A DNA stretch of 54,077 bases from assembly GCA_905478855.1 (NCBI GenBank), contig CAJQKF010000051.1:1-54077 (forward strand). Direction: 5' to 3'. Position numbers and translations under genes: made by a program. The notes beneath the pieces are model-generated. The model saw only the letters and a list, made by a program, of their open reading frames with translations. It had not been told where the DNA came from and did not search any database. The stretch is from an uncultured Gammaproteobacteria bacterium. Lineage in GTDB: Bacteria; Pseudomonadota; Gammaproteobacteria; Arenicellales; CAJQKF01. Below are positions 1-7,239 of the stretch, in pieces; position 1 is the stretch's first letter, and each line of letters starts with the position of its first letter.

Positions 1-41
1 TTCTCGGCGCTATCTTTATACTTGTTACTGTTTGTCATCAT
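1..41 (-). CDS. 5' end of an unidentified gene (truncated by window edge)
   Basis: The minus strand carries an AGAGGAAA ribosome-binding site (complement of about 44–51) followed by tandem ATG codons at 41 and 38. An open frame then runs out of the window and begins MMTNSNKYKDSAE. The spacing is good and the gene lies 148 bases downstream of the ureohydrolase gene on the same strand, so it could belong to the same transcription unit. Thirteen residues are too few to identify a family; a transporter would be a reasonable partner for a ureohydrolase, but nothing here shows it. Confidence 0.45.
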   Translation of the reverse strand, partial: MMTNSNKYKDSAE

Positions 42-189
42 CGTTTCCTCTTAAGGTGAACGATGAACTAAAACTGTCTCTTAGGCAATCAGACTATTTA
101 GTCCAACTTATGCTGACGGGATACAGTACACGAACAATTGGCTGAAAAGATGTCACCATAGACGGTAAACATGCAATGCTCCAGATGAA

Positions 190-1146
190 CTAGGATTTCC
201 TAGCACAGCAATAAAGGTTAATGAGTTCGTAGCTTATGGTTGCAGCAGCTAACGCTGTAAGTTCTGCGTGGTCATAGGCGGGCGCTACCTCTACGACATC
301 TGCAGAAATAAGGTTTAAACCTTGAAGACCTCGTAACACTCCCACCATTTCCCTGCTCGTCATGCCTGCAATCTCAGGAGTTCCCGTTCCCGGTGCATGG
401 GCTGGATCAAGAACATCAATATCGATCGAAAGATACAGTGGGTGATCTCCAACCCGATCGCGTATACGTTTTATTACGTGTTCAATGCCGTGTTGCTGGA
501 ATTCGTCACAATGTACAACTTTAAATCCAAATTCCTCGTCTTCAATAAGGTCGGTACGACTATATAGAGGCCCACGGATACCAACATGCATTGACGCATC
601 ATCGCGAAATAGTCCTTCTTCTGCTGCTCGTCTAAATGGGGTTCCATGAGTAAAAGGTGCTCCAAAGTAAGTGTCCCAGGTGTCTAAATGAGCATCAAAA
701 TGAACCAACGCTACTGGACCATGTTTTTCATTCATTGCCCGTAGTAATGGAAGCGCAATCGTGTGGTCGCCACCTAGGCTTATTATGGCACCTGCCTCAT
801 TCAGTAAATCCCGAGCATATTCGTGAACGGTTTGAACGGCCTCTTCTATGTTGTATGGGTTGCAAGGAACATCTCCAGCATCGGCTACCTGAATCTGGGT
901 GAAAGGCTCTGTATCATAAGCTGGATGATATTGGGTTCGTAAATGTCTAGAAGCTTGGCGAATGGCACCAGGACCAAAACGAGCACCAGGTCGATAACTG
1001 GTTCCTGAATCGAACGGAATACCGAGTATTGCCAGATCGCAAGATTCCACATCCCTTAATTCTGGCAGGCGGGCAAAAGTTGAAGGACCTGCGTATCGTG
1101 GAACTACTTTTCCGCTAACGGGTTGAATAGGGATTGTTTTACTCAT
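190..1146 (-). CDS. speB: agmatinase / guanidinobutyrase-family ureohydrolase
   Basis: A 318-residue binuclear-manganese ureohydrolase of the arginase superfamily, which hydrolyses a guanidino group to urea plus an amine. The metal-ligand motifs are all present: GGDH (His128), DAHLD (Asp151, His153, Asp155) and SIDIDVLDPAHAPG (Asp242, Asp244). Length and the N-terminal PFDSGTSYRPGARFGP segment fit the agmatinase branch. Agmatine, 4-guanidinobutyrate and 3-guanidinopropionate enzymes cannot be separated by eye, so substrate is uncertain and the symbol denotes the family. It lies 30 bases behind a LysR-family regulator on the same strand. Pseudomonas aeruginosa pairs guanidinobutyrase gbuA with the LysR regulator gbuR, which favours that reading here, though only as inference. 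Confidence 0.9.
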   Translation of the reverse strand: MSKTIPIQPVSGKVVPRYAGPSTFARLPELRDVESCDLAILGIPFDSGTSYRPGARFGPGAIRQASRHLRTQYHPAYDTEPFTQIQVADAGDVPCNPYNIEEAVQTVHEYARDLLNEAGAIISLGGDHTIALPLLRAMNEKHGPVALVHFDAHLDTWDTYFGAPFTHGTPFRRAAEEGLFRDDASMHVGIRGPLYSRTDLIEDEEFGFKVVHCDEFQQHGIEHVIKRIRDRVGDHPLYLSIDIDVLDPAHAPGTGTPEIAGMTSREMVGVLRGLQGLNLISADVVEVAPAYDHAELTALAAATISYELINLYCCARKS

Positions 1147-1176
1147 AGATCATTCTCGTTAAATAAATTGACATAT

Positions 1177-2124
1177 TCAGTTATTTGTTACTGGACGAGT
1201 TCCTTTACCTACTCGGTCGAAATCGCTTTGTGCTTTGTCTGCTTCAAGAACTAACCATTCAATCATCGCGGAAATGGCTGGCGATGTTTCTCGCCCTTTC
1301 AAGCAAGTAATATAATAGGCTACATTAGAATGGCTTTCGATGTCGAATAACTTGACAAGTCTACCGGCTGCTAAATCATCTGCGACATGTGCGCTCCGAG
1401 CGAGTGCTATCCCTTGGTCATCGATGGCGCCCTGAACCGCAAGACTGGTGTCTGGAAAACGTGTTCCTCTAGGTAAAGACTTAATAGTTGTTCCGATATC
1501 GTTAAACCAGTCTTTCCAACGTGGACAGATATCGGTGCTATGTCGATACAGTAGAGGCAGGGTTAGCAGGTCCTCGGGTTTTTCAGGATACTTTATGCCG
1601 GACAGAAATCGGGGTGAGCACACAGGAAATACATATTCCTGAAGCAGTCGTTGCGAGTATAACTCGGGCCAATTACCGAGGCCTAAGCGAATTGCTAAGT
1701 CCACATCTGAATGTGAAAGATCGACGATTTCTTCTGAGGTGCTAATCCACACATCCAAATTTGGGTTTTTTTCCTTTAGGTGTCCCAATCTAGGCACAAG
1801 CCATTTAAATGCAAAGGACGGCAGTAGGCTTATTTTGATCGAGAATGAGTCGACAGTGCGTTGCAGTTCTGCGAACGTGGTTTCTAAGCTTTGCAAGAAT
1901 GTACGAACGACGGGAGCCAATGCTTCACCCGCCTCGGTGAGCACAAGCGTTCGCCCACGACGCGAGAAAAGCTTTACGTTCCATATTTCTTCAGCATGTT
2001 TAATCTGATGACTCACAGCGCTTTGGGTAATAAAGAGTTCCTCTGCAGCTCGGGTGTAACTCAGGTGTCGTGCGGCAGATTCCAAGGCACGCAACGAGGC
2101 AGTTGGAGGGAGGCGAATAGACAT
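1177..2124 (-). CDS. LysR-family transcriptional regulator (GcvA-like)
   Basis: A 315-residue LysR-type regulator. The N-terminal winged helix-turn-helix (about residues 5–65) contains the typical AAEELFITQSAVSHQIKHAE recognition region and a following FSRRGRTLVLTEAG wing. The rest is a type-2 periplasmic-binding-protein effector domain, including a DLAIRLGLGNWP segment like that of the GcvA/AmpR branch. Unlike the divergent arrangement common in this family, it precedes the ureohydrolase gene on the same strand with only a 30-base gap, so the two may be co-transcribed and the regulator may control its own operon. The inducer is unknown; a guanidino compound or polyamine is a guess from context. 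Confidence 0.9.
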   Translation of the reverse strand: MSIRLPPTASLRALESAARHLSYTRAAEELFITQSAVSHQIKHAEEIWNVKLFSRRGRTLVLTEAGEALAPVVRTFLQSLETTFAELQRTVDSFSIKISLLPSFAFKWLVPRLGHLKEKNPNLDVWISTSEEIVDLSHSDVDLAIRLGLGNWPELYSQRLLQEYVFPVCSPRFLSGIKYPEKPEDLLTLPLLYRHSTDICPRWKDWFNDIGTTIKSLPRGTRFPDTSLAVQGAIDDQGIALARSAHVADDLAAGRLVKLFDIESHSNVAYYITCLKGRETSPAISAMIEWLVLEADKAQSDFDRVGKGTRPVTNN

Positions 2125-2278
2125 GGTTGGTTTAAAAACTATTGGTACATGAGTAAGTATTCATGGCTGACATGACAATATATCGTTTGTGCTGCAGTGC
2201 AACAAACTGTATCTTTTTACCATAGAGGAAGCGATGATTTATTGTCGAGTTTTCGTGTACGTTAGCCATTTTTTAATC

Positions 2279-2294
2279 TTCTCAAACCGGAGAA
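2279..2294 (+). promoter_or_regulatory. small hairpin overlapping the microprotein ribosome-binding site
   Basis: TTCTC (2279–2283) can pair with GAGAA (2290–2294) across a 6-base loop, and the GGAG Shine-Dalgarno of the downstream 27-residue ORF lies at 2289–2292 inside this element. Five base pairs is marginal, so RBS masking is only possible. Confidence 0.2.
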
Positions 2295-2301
2295 TACTGT
2301 T

Positions 2302-2385
2302 ATGCCTGCTGAAATTTATAACCAAGTTGGATTGGCTTTTATTGGCGCAATTATTGCGTTTACCTTAGTTCTTTCCATTGTATAG
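2302..2385 (+). CDS. 27-residue single-span membrane microprotein
   Basis: The ORF begins at ATG 2302 with a well-spaced GGAG ribosome-binding site at 2289–2292 and ends at TAG 2383–2385. The product has a short polar N-terminus (MPAEIYNQ) followed by an almost uninterrupted hydrophobic stretch to the C-terminus (GLAFIGAIIAFTLVLSIV), as expected for a single transmembrane helix. It ends 14 bases before the ATG of the DUF1127 gene, so the two are probably translated from one mRNA. I do not recognise a family. The RBS, the hydrophobic composition and the tight spacing support a real gene, but no homologue could be checked. Confidence 0.55.
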   Translation: MPAEIYNQVGLAFIGAIIAFTLVLSIV

Positions 2386-2399
2386 TCTAGTTGGAATTT

Positions 2400-2675
2400 A
2401 TGTCAGATAAAATTGTTAGTTTAGCCCCGTCAGTCAATCGATGGTCTCTCTTTATGCTTAATATTGCCGATTGGAACCGTCGTCGATTAGCAAAAATTGA
2501 ACTTCGTTCGATGTCCGACTATTTGCTGCGCGATATTGGTATGCCAAGAGCTGAAATCAATGCCTATGTCGATGGTGTTACAAGCGAATATCGAACAACG
2601 GCAGAGATTTTAGAATTATCTATCTCGCGCCCAACAGTTGTTGCTCTGTCCACTCAACGAGCTAAAGCAGCATGA
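2400..2675 (+). CDS. DUF1127 (YjiS-like) small protein
   Basis: A protein of about 91 residues with a DUF1127 motif in the middle: arginine-rich NRRRLAKIELRSMSDYLLRD followed by IGMPRAEI, the typical (S)D..L.DIG..R.EI signature. DUF1127 proteins are short and basic; members in alphaproteobacteria have been linked to RNA-based regulation and phosphate or stress adaptation, but the role here is unknown. ATG 2400 is preferred; an in-frame TTG at 2391 would add three residues, but the best purine stretch (GGA, 2393–2395) overlaps that codon's immediate downstream bases. The gene follows a 27-residue membrane ORF. The C-terminal tail (about residues 60–91) is not part of the conserved motif. Confidence 0.8.
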   Translation: MSDKIVSLAPSVNRWSLFMLNIADWNRRRLAKIELRSMSDYLLRDIGMPRAEINAYVDGVTSEYRTTAEILELSISRPTVVALSTQRAKAA

Positions 2676-2684
2676 GCTTAAAAT

Positions 2685-2717
2685 TCAGATCCCGGGTATT
2701 TTTCCCCCGGGGTCTGA
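2685..2717. terminator. 12-bp hairpin between convergent genes
   Basis: TCAGATCCCGGG (2685–2696) pairs with CCCGGGGTCTGA (2706–2717) over 12 base pairs including one G·T wobble, with a 9-base loop. It lies between the DUF1127 gene (plus) and ggt (minus). Read on the minus strand, the stem is followed by ATTTTAA, a weak U-tract, so it best fits a terminator for ggt. The plus-strand flank is not U-rich. Confidence 0.55.
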
Positions 2718-2745
2718 CGTATCTTTATGCTGGCTTAAAAGAACG

Positions 2746-4500
2746 TTAAAGCCCCATAACAAGACCCTCACGACGTTGATCTGCGCCGCCACTTAATTTC
2801 CCGTCATCACCAATAACGATAGCGTGTAGCCCACTGTTTAGGTCTCGAATTTGTGTTTCCTGGCCCACATTATTTAGTTCCGTCGCAATACTCGCCGCAC
2901 TTTCTCCCTTTTCCAAATCTGTCGTGCCATTCCGGTTGCTAAAGTGGGGTGTTGATATAGCTGACTGAATATCAAGTTCCAAATCAATTACTCCAATTAT
3001 TGTCTTGGTTACATAGTTAATTATCCGGCTTCCTCCTGGTGACCCTACAGCCATAAATGGTTTACCTAGAGCATCAAATACTATTGTGGGAGCCATTGAA
3101 CTCCGAGGTCTTTTACCTGCTTCAATGCGATTTGCAACAGGTTTACCGTTGATGCTCGGATACACAGAGAAGTCGGTAAGCTCATTATTGAGTAAGAAAC
3201 CGCCGACCATTATGCGGCTACCGAAACCACTTTCAATAGTCGATGTCATTGACAAGATATTGCCATAGGAATCAACAATACTTAAATGTGTCGTTCCGGG
3301 TAAATCGAGTCCTTTATCCGGCGAATAGGCTGTCACATAAGGTGCCGGAGGGTTGCCGGCTGTTGCAGATAGCATAGGTTTATGTTTGTCGATTAGTGCG
3401 GATCTAGCCTGAAGGTAATGGCTATCGAGTAATCCGCTCACTGGAACATTTTCGAAATCACTATCGGCGATGTAATAGTTACGATCGGCGTACGCCAATT
3501 TTTGTGCTTCGCTGATTAGTTTTATGTGATCGACAGTAAATGACCCACCCTCGATCGTAAATTGGTTAAGAATTCCCAAAGTTGCACCGACCGTCAATGC
3601 ACCCGAACTTGGTGGTCCCATCCCGCATGCCCGATAGCCTCTGTACGGGGCGCAAATCGCCGGCCGTTTTTTTACTCTATATTCTCGTAAATCTTCCTTG
3701 GTCATAAAACCTGGCGCAGAATCATTAACGGCGTCGACAATTTTTTGTGCTAATTCACCTTCATAAAAAGCCTTTGATTTATCAACTAAAATAGCGCGAA
3801 AGGTCTCTGCTAACTGAGGATTCTTTAATAGATGTCCTGGGGCAAGTGCTGTTCCATTTTCATCGAAAAAGTAGTTTCGACTAACCTCAAATTTCTTTAA
3901 TCCGCGTTCGCTAGCGACTTGTATTGAATTTGACATACGTGGAGATACTGGAAAGCCGTTTTCAGCAAGTTTGATCGCAGGTGTTACGAGATCCCTCCAC
4001 GAGGCTTTTCCGAACATATTGTATCCTTCTTCTAGTAACTTCATAGTTCCTGGAATACCAACCGATTGTCCTCCGGTTATGCGATCCCACCAGGGAATTG
4101 GTTCGCCATTTTTTTGCAGAAAATGGTCCGAACGTATTGACGCTGGCGCTTCTTCTCGCCCATCCAAAGTATGCAGCGTATCGCTATTTTTTTCGTAGTA
4201 AATTAAAAACGCGCCGCCACCGATACCGGAAGACTGGGGCTCTACAAGATTTAAAACGAATTGCGTGGTAATGGCAGCATCCATGGCTGTTCCGCCGCGC
4301 TCTAAGACATCGTAACCTGCTTGAACTGCCAGTGGATTGGCAGCAGAAATCATGAATTTATCTGCTGTAACAAGAGTTTGGCTATTTGTTGAGAATCCTG
4401 ACTCTGGTTGGGTCGGTTCGTCCGTGGCGAATGCTCCCGCTGATAATGCAAATGCAAATAGTGTGATCATGTTGTGAGCTACTGATTTTAAATGGGTCAT
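2746..4500 (-). CDS. ggt: gamma-glutamyltransferase (glutathione hydrolase)
   Basis: A 584-residue N-terminal-nucleophile hydrolase that removes or transfers the gamma-glutamyl group of glutathione in the periplasm. Residues 1–26 form a signal peptide ending AFA. The large-subunit glutamate-binding region includes LDGREEAP near residues 112–119. The autoprocessing site is PGTTHLSIVD, with the expected catalytic Thr at about residue 403. The oxyanion and binding loop GSPGGSRI is at about 486–493, and RPRSSMAPT precedes it. The C-terminal GGADQRREG is typical. Length matches the family (about 580). It is transcribed alone and ends at a strong hairpin. Confidence 0.95.
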   Translation of the reverse strand: MTHLKSVAHNMITLFAFALSAGAFATDEPTQPESGFSTNSQTLVTADKFMISAANPLAVQAGYDVLERGGTAMDAAITTQFVLNLVEPQSSGIGGGAFLIYYEKNSDTLHTLDGREEAPASIRSDHFLQKNGEPIPWWDRITGGQSVGIPGTMKLLEEGYNMFGKASWRDLVTPAIKLAENGFPVSPRMSNSIQVASERGLKKFEVSRNYFFDENGTALAPGHLLKNPQLAETFRAILVDKSKAFYEGELAQKIVDAVNDSAPGFMTKEDLREYRVKKRPAICAPYRGYRACGMGPPSSGALTVGATLGILNQFTIEGGSFTVDHIKLISEAQKLAYADRNYYIADSDFENVPVSGLLDSHYLQARSALIDKHKPMLSATAGNPPAPYVTAYSPDKGLDLPGTTHLSIVDSYGNILSMTSTIESGFGSRIMVGGFLLNNELTDFSVYPSINGKPVANRIEAGKRPRSSMAPTIVFDALGKPFMAVGSPGGSRIINYVTKTIIGVIDLELDIQSAISTPHFSNRNGTTDLEKGESAASIATELNNVGQETQIRDLNSGLHAIVIGDDGKLSGGADQRREGLVMGL

Positions 4501-4676
4501 GAAAATTTCCTCGTTTTAATTTTTTTTTCGAAGCAGTAGCCGTGTTAAACTTACGGTTGATCTAGTGCTGAGTTTACAGTCTGAAGCGGCCAATTTTCTT
4601 GCGCGGTACGTTTTCCATTTTTATGTGTTCTTGTATGTATTATCAACCACAAATGCTCAATTTTGCTCCTTGACGA

Positions 4677-5396
4677 ATGGAATATAAGACTACCAATATT
4701 AAGGCGGATAAGTTTACATTTCCAGTCGTGGAACTGCTAACTACTGAACTGGAATCGTTCTTTAATGAAATGGATATTAGAACCAGCCAGGCCCCTGCCT
4801 TTTTTCTAAATGCCCCTTTGGTGCTGGATTTCACAAAACTTGAAGGAAATTCAGTAACTTTTCTTGAGTTGGTCGTAGACTATTTGCGTACTCGCGGGAT
4901 GAATCCGTTAGGCGTCAGAGGTTGTCCTCTGACGCTGGCCGAAAAGGTTGATGAGTTAAAATTAGCGGTTTTACCTGAAGAGAGAAAACCGCGAAAGCCT
5001 GTTGCCCGTAAAGATGATTCGATCTCAATTAAGACTATTCCATCGGAGGTTCCGGCGGTGCATAATGTTTTTCATACGAGAACAGTACGATCGGGACAGA
5101 AATTAACCGCTATGGATGGCGATTTGACCGTTGTTGCATCTGCGGGTGCAGGATCTGAGTTGATTGCGGCAGGTAATATTCATGTATATGGAGCGCTCCG
5201 CGGTCGTGCCATTGCGGGTGTAGGTGGCGATAAGTCTTGCCGAATATTTTGTCAAAAACTTGATGCAGAGCTTGTATCCATCGCCGGCACCTATCGTCTC
5301 AGTGACGATATTGATGACAGGTTTCGTCGTCAACCGGTGCAAATTTTTCTCGAAGGTGAGCAATTACAAGTACAATTGCTTTCTGAGACACCATAG
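4677..5396 (+). CDS. minC: septum site-determining protein MinC
   Basis: A 239-residue FtsZ-assembly inhibitor, first gene of minCDE. The N-terminal domain (about 5–105) acts on FtsZ. A basic, proline-containing linker follows (about 100–120). The C-terminal beta-helix domain (about 130–232) contains VRSGQKLTAMDGDLTVVASA, GSELIAAGNIHVYGALRGRA and a terminal VSIAGTYRLSDD, the surface that dimerises and binds MinD. No strong Shine-Dalgarno precedes ATG 4677, but the product has normal MinC length. MinD follows after about 32 bases. Confidence 0.95.
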   Translation: MEYKTTNIKADKFTFPVVELLTTELESFFNEMDIRTSQAPAFFLNAPLVLDFTKLEGNSVTFLELVVDYLRTRGMNPLGVRGCPLTLAEKVDELKLAVLPEERKPRKPVARKDDSISIKTIPSEVPAVHNVFHTRTVRSGQKLTAMDGDLTVVASAGAGSELIAAGNIHVYGALRGRAIAGVGGDKSCRIFCQKLDAELVSIAGTYRLSDDIDDRFRRQPVQIFLEGEQLQVQLLSETP

Positions 5397-5428
5397 TTAA
5401 ATTGAAATAGATAGGAGTGGGAATTCAC

Positions 5429-6238
5429 TTGGGTAAGGTAATTGTAGTTACATCCGGGAAAGGTGGTGTTGGTAAGACAACAACCAGTGCTTCTTTTGCA
5501 ACAGGCCTGGCTGCACAGGGGCATGAGACTGTAGTCATAGATTTTGATGTAGGATTGAGAAACCTGGATCTGATAATGGGCTGCGAGCGACGGGTTGTTT
5601 ATGACTTTGTGAATGTGATAAATAAGGAAGCGAATCTTAATCAGGCGTTAATAAGGGACAAACGTGTTGAGAAGCTTTCTATTTTGCCTGCTTCACAAAC
5701 CCGAGATAAAGAAGCGTTGACCGAAGAAGGGGTTAGTGGAATTATTAATGAACTTAAAGAAAAGTTCGATTATGTGATTTGCGATTCTCCTGCCGGTATT
5801 GAGCAAGGTGCTGTAATGGCCATGCGTTTTGCAGATGAAGCGATTATTGTGACTAATCCAGAGGTATCGTCGGTAAGAGACTCCGATAGAATTCTGGGTA
5901 TGTTGTCGAGCAAGACCGTGCGGGCTGAAACTGGTGGTGAACCAATAAAGGAGTATCTCGTTATAACCCGTTTTAATCCGTCTCGTGCCGATAGCGGTGA
6001 GATGTTGTCTATTGAAGATATTACTGATTTGCTTGCGATTCGTTTACTTGCAGTTATTCCTGAATCGGAAAGTGTGCTCAGTGCTTCAAATATCGGGGCA
6101 CCGGTTATTATGGATAAAGACAGTCGTGCAGGACAAGCATATGAAGACTGTGTGAAACGTTATCTCGGCGAGGACTTACCACACCGGTTTTTGGCGCTCC
6201 CCAAAAAGGGGTTAATTGATCGGCTGTTGGGGAGGTAG
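5429..6238 (+). CDS. minD: septum site-determining ATPase MinD (TTG start)
   Basis: A membrane-associated ParA-type ATPase that recruits MinC and oscillates with MinE. The deviant Walker A SGKGGVGKTT begins at residue 9, and the signature Lys11 and catalytic-loop Lys16 are intact. DFDVGLRNLDLIMGCERR and VICDSPAGIEQGA are also present. The C-terminal GLIDRLLGR is the amphipathic membrane-targeting helix. A GTG at 5417 would give four more residues, but it lies within the AGGAG ribosome-binding site (5413–5417). TTG 5429 gives MGKVIVVTSG, which matches the family start and its usual 270-residue length, so TTG is chosen. It is the second gene of minCDE. Confidence 0.93.
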   Translation: MGKVIVVTSGKGGVGKTTTSASFATGLAAQGHETVVIDFDVGLRNLDLIMGCERRVVYDFVNVINKEANLNQALIRDKRVEKLSILPASQTRDKEALTEEGVSGIINELKEKFDYVICDSPAGIEQGAVMAMRFADEAIIVTNPEVSSVRDSDRILGMLSSKTVRAETGGEPIKEYLVITRFNPSRADSGEMLSIEDITDLLAIRLLAVIPESESVLSASNIGAPVIMDKDSRAGQAYEDCVKRYLGEDLPHRFLALPKKGLIDRLLGR

Positions 6239-6243
6239 TACTT

Positions 6244-6492
6244 GTGAATTTGTTAGACTTTTTTAAACGGAAGCCCAAAACAGCGAGCGTTGCCAAGGAG
6301 CGATTACAAATTCTGGTCGCACATGAACGCACCAGACGTAACGCGCCTTCCTATTTGCCGCAGTTGAAGAACGACATAATTGAAGTGGTAAAGCGCTATG
6401 TGGATATTGGGCCCGATGCGATCACTGTTAATATTGAAAAACATGAGCAGACCGATATGCTGGAGCTAAATATAACGCTTCCTGAAAAATAA
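6244..6492 (+). CDS. minE: cell division topological specificity factor MinE
   Basis: An 82-residue MinE that stimulates MinD ATPase and drives pole-to-pole oscillation. The N-terminal NLLDFFKRK is the membrane- and MinD-binding region, followed by TASVAKERLQILVAHERT, the contact helix/strand. The remainder is the dimeric topological-specificity domain (ISP-like IEVVKRYV and a C-terminal LELNITLP strand). It starts at GTG 6244, five bases after the minD stop, with a GGGGAGG ribosome-binding site inside the minD 3' end. This indicates translational coupling. Confidence 0.95.
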   Translation: MNLLDFFKRKPKTASVAKERLQILVAHERTRRNAPSYLPQLKNDIIEVVKRYVDIGPDAITVNIEKHEQTDMLELNITLPEK

Positions 6493-6502
6493 CCTTTTTT
6501 GT

Positions 6503-6539
6503 AAAACGCCCCTTATCTATTATTATTTACTGAGGGGCG
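6503..6539 (-). terminator. intrinsic terminator of the RDD gene
   Basis: CGCCCCT (6507–6513) pairs with AGGGGCG (6533–6539) around a roughly 19-base AT-rich loop. On the minus strand the stem is followed by TTTTAC. The stop codon of the RDD gene lies inside the hairpin at its loop edge. The plus-strand side has no U-tract, but the same hairpin could still mark the 3' end of minCDE. Confidence 0.6.
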
Positions 6540-6953
6540 ATATACGAGCACAGACGAGGATAATGTATCCTGCAGGGCATGTTTTTTATTCGAAAATAAT
6601 ATCGTCAAATTACCGAAGCCCAATGTAACCCAAGCCGTAAGAAAACGTTTGGCAAAGTGGCTCCACCCTAATTTTCCACCGTCATCTCTAATGAGATGAA
6701 GTTTCCAAGCTCTCATCCCGAGAGTTTGCCCACCATGGCCCCAAAACCATCCAAAATAGATAAAACAAACCGCAATTAAGTACGCTCTTATGAAGTTTTC
6801 TACCCAGACGTCTTCTCGTGTCTCCAGGGCGAAAAATGTCAACGGAATTGCGGCGATAAATAACACTCCAAGAAGCAAAAGCGAATCATAGCATAATGCT
6901 CCTAAGCGTCTGAATAGACTGGCGGGTTTTGTTTCAACACTATAAACGGTCAA
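6513..6953 (-). CDS. RDD-family membrane protein
   Basis: A 146-residue polytopic protein with the RDD signature: an early Arg in LFRRLGALCYDSLLLLG, then hydrophobic segments at about 20–45 and 58–75, and the loop GHGGQTLGMRAWKLHLIRDD at about 72–91, where the second conserved Arg and the acidic pair lie. A third hydrophobic stretch follows (about 105–125). RDD proteins are small inner-membrane proteins; some have been implicated in ion exchange, and most have no assigned role. It is transcribed alone, converging on minE, with a terminator hairpin overlapping its stop codon. DnaA-box-like sites lie upstream. Confidence 0.85.
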   Translation of the reverse strand: MTVYSVETKPASLFRRLGALCYDSLLLLGVLFIAAIPLTFFALETREDVWVENFIRAYLIAVCFIYFGWFWGHGGQTLGMRAWKLHLIRDDGGKLGWSHFAKRFLTAWVTLGFGNLTILFSNKKHALQDTLSSSVLVYRPSVNNNR

Positions 6954-7163
6954 TGTCAGATTACCTACAGTTTAGAAATTCGGATTAAAGTTGTTCACAA
7001 TCCACTGTTTATCGAAATATTAGATAGTTGTGCGTGTTTCTTTCGAACTTCAAGAAAGTATCGGCTATAACTATTTAATTTATAATACTAAAAATTTATT
7101 TTGGTGAAGTTATATTGCGGTGTTGCGGTATCGTTTAGTCATGGAGCATAATTAACATTAAAG

Positions 7164-7184
7164 TTATCAACAGAGTTATCCACA
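7164..7184 (+). promoter_or_regulatory. tandem DnaA-box-like sites
   Basis: TTATCAACA (7164–7172, one mismatch) and TTATCCACA (7176–7184, exact match to the DnaA box consensus) lie in the same orientation, 12 bases apart. They are preceded by an AT-rich stretch (about 7065–7105) in the 286-base gap between the RDD gene and pyruvate kinase. No dnaA, dnaN, gidA or par gene is nearby, so this need not be an origin. It could be a DnaA-titration or regulatory site, or chance. Confidence 0.35.
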
Positions 7185-7239
7185 GGCAAACGCATCGTCT
7201 GCTATTGGTTTTGCAATTAAAATCAATGCAATAGATTGA

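Noticed and set aside
190..203. CTAGGATTTCCTAG palindrome at the speB stop
   Set aside because: Only a 2-base loop, no U-tract, and it is explained by the last codons of the ureohydrolase gene.
5417..5428. GTG 5417 as the minD start
   Set aside because: It lies inside the AGGAG ribosome-binding site, and the extra residues do not match MinD.
7040..7239. Replication origin upstream of RDD
   Set aside because: Only two boxes, and no dnaA, dnaN, gidA or par genes nearby; reported only as DnaA-box-like sites.
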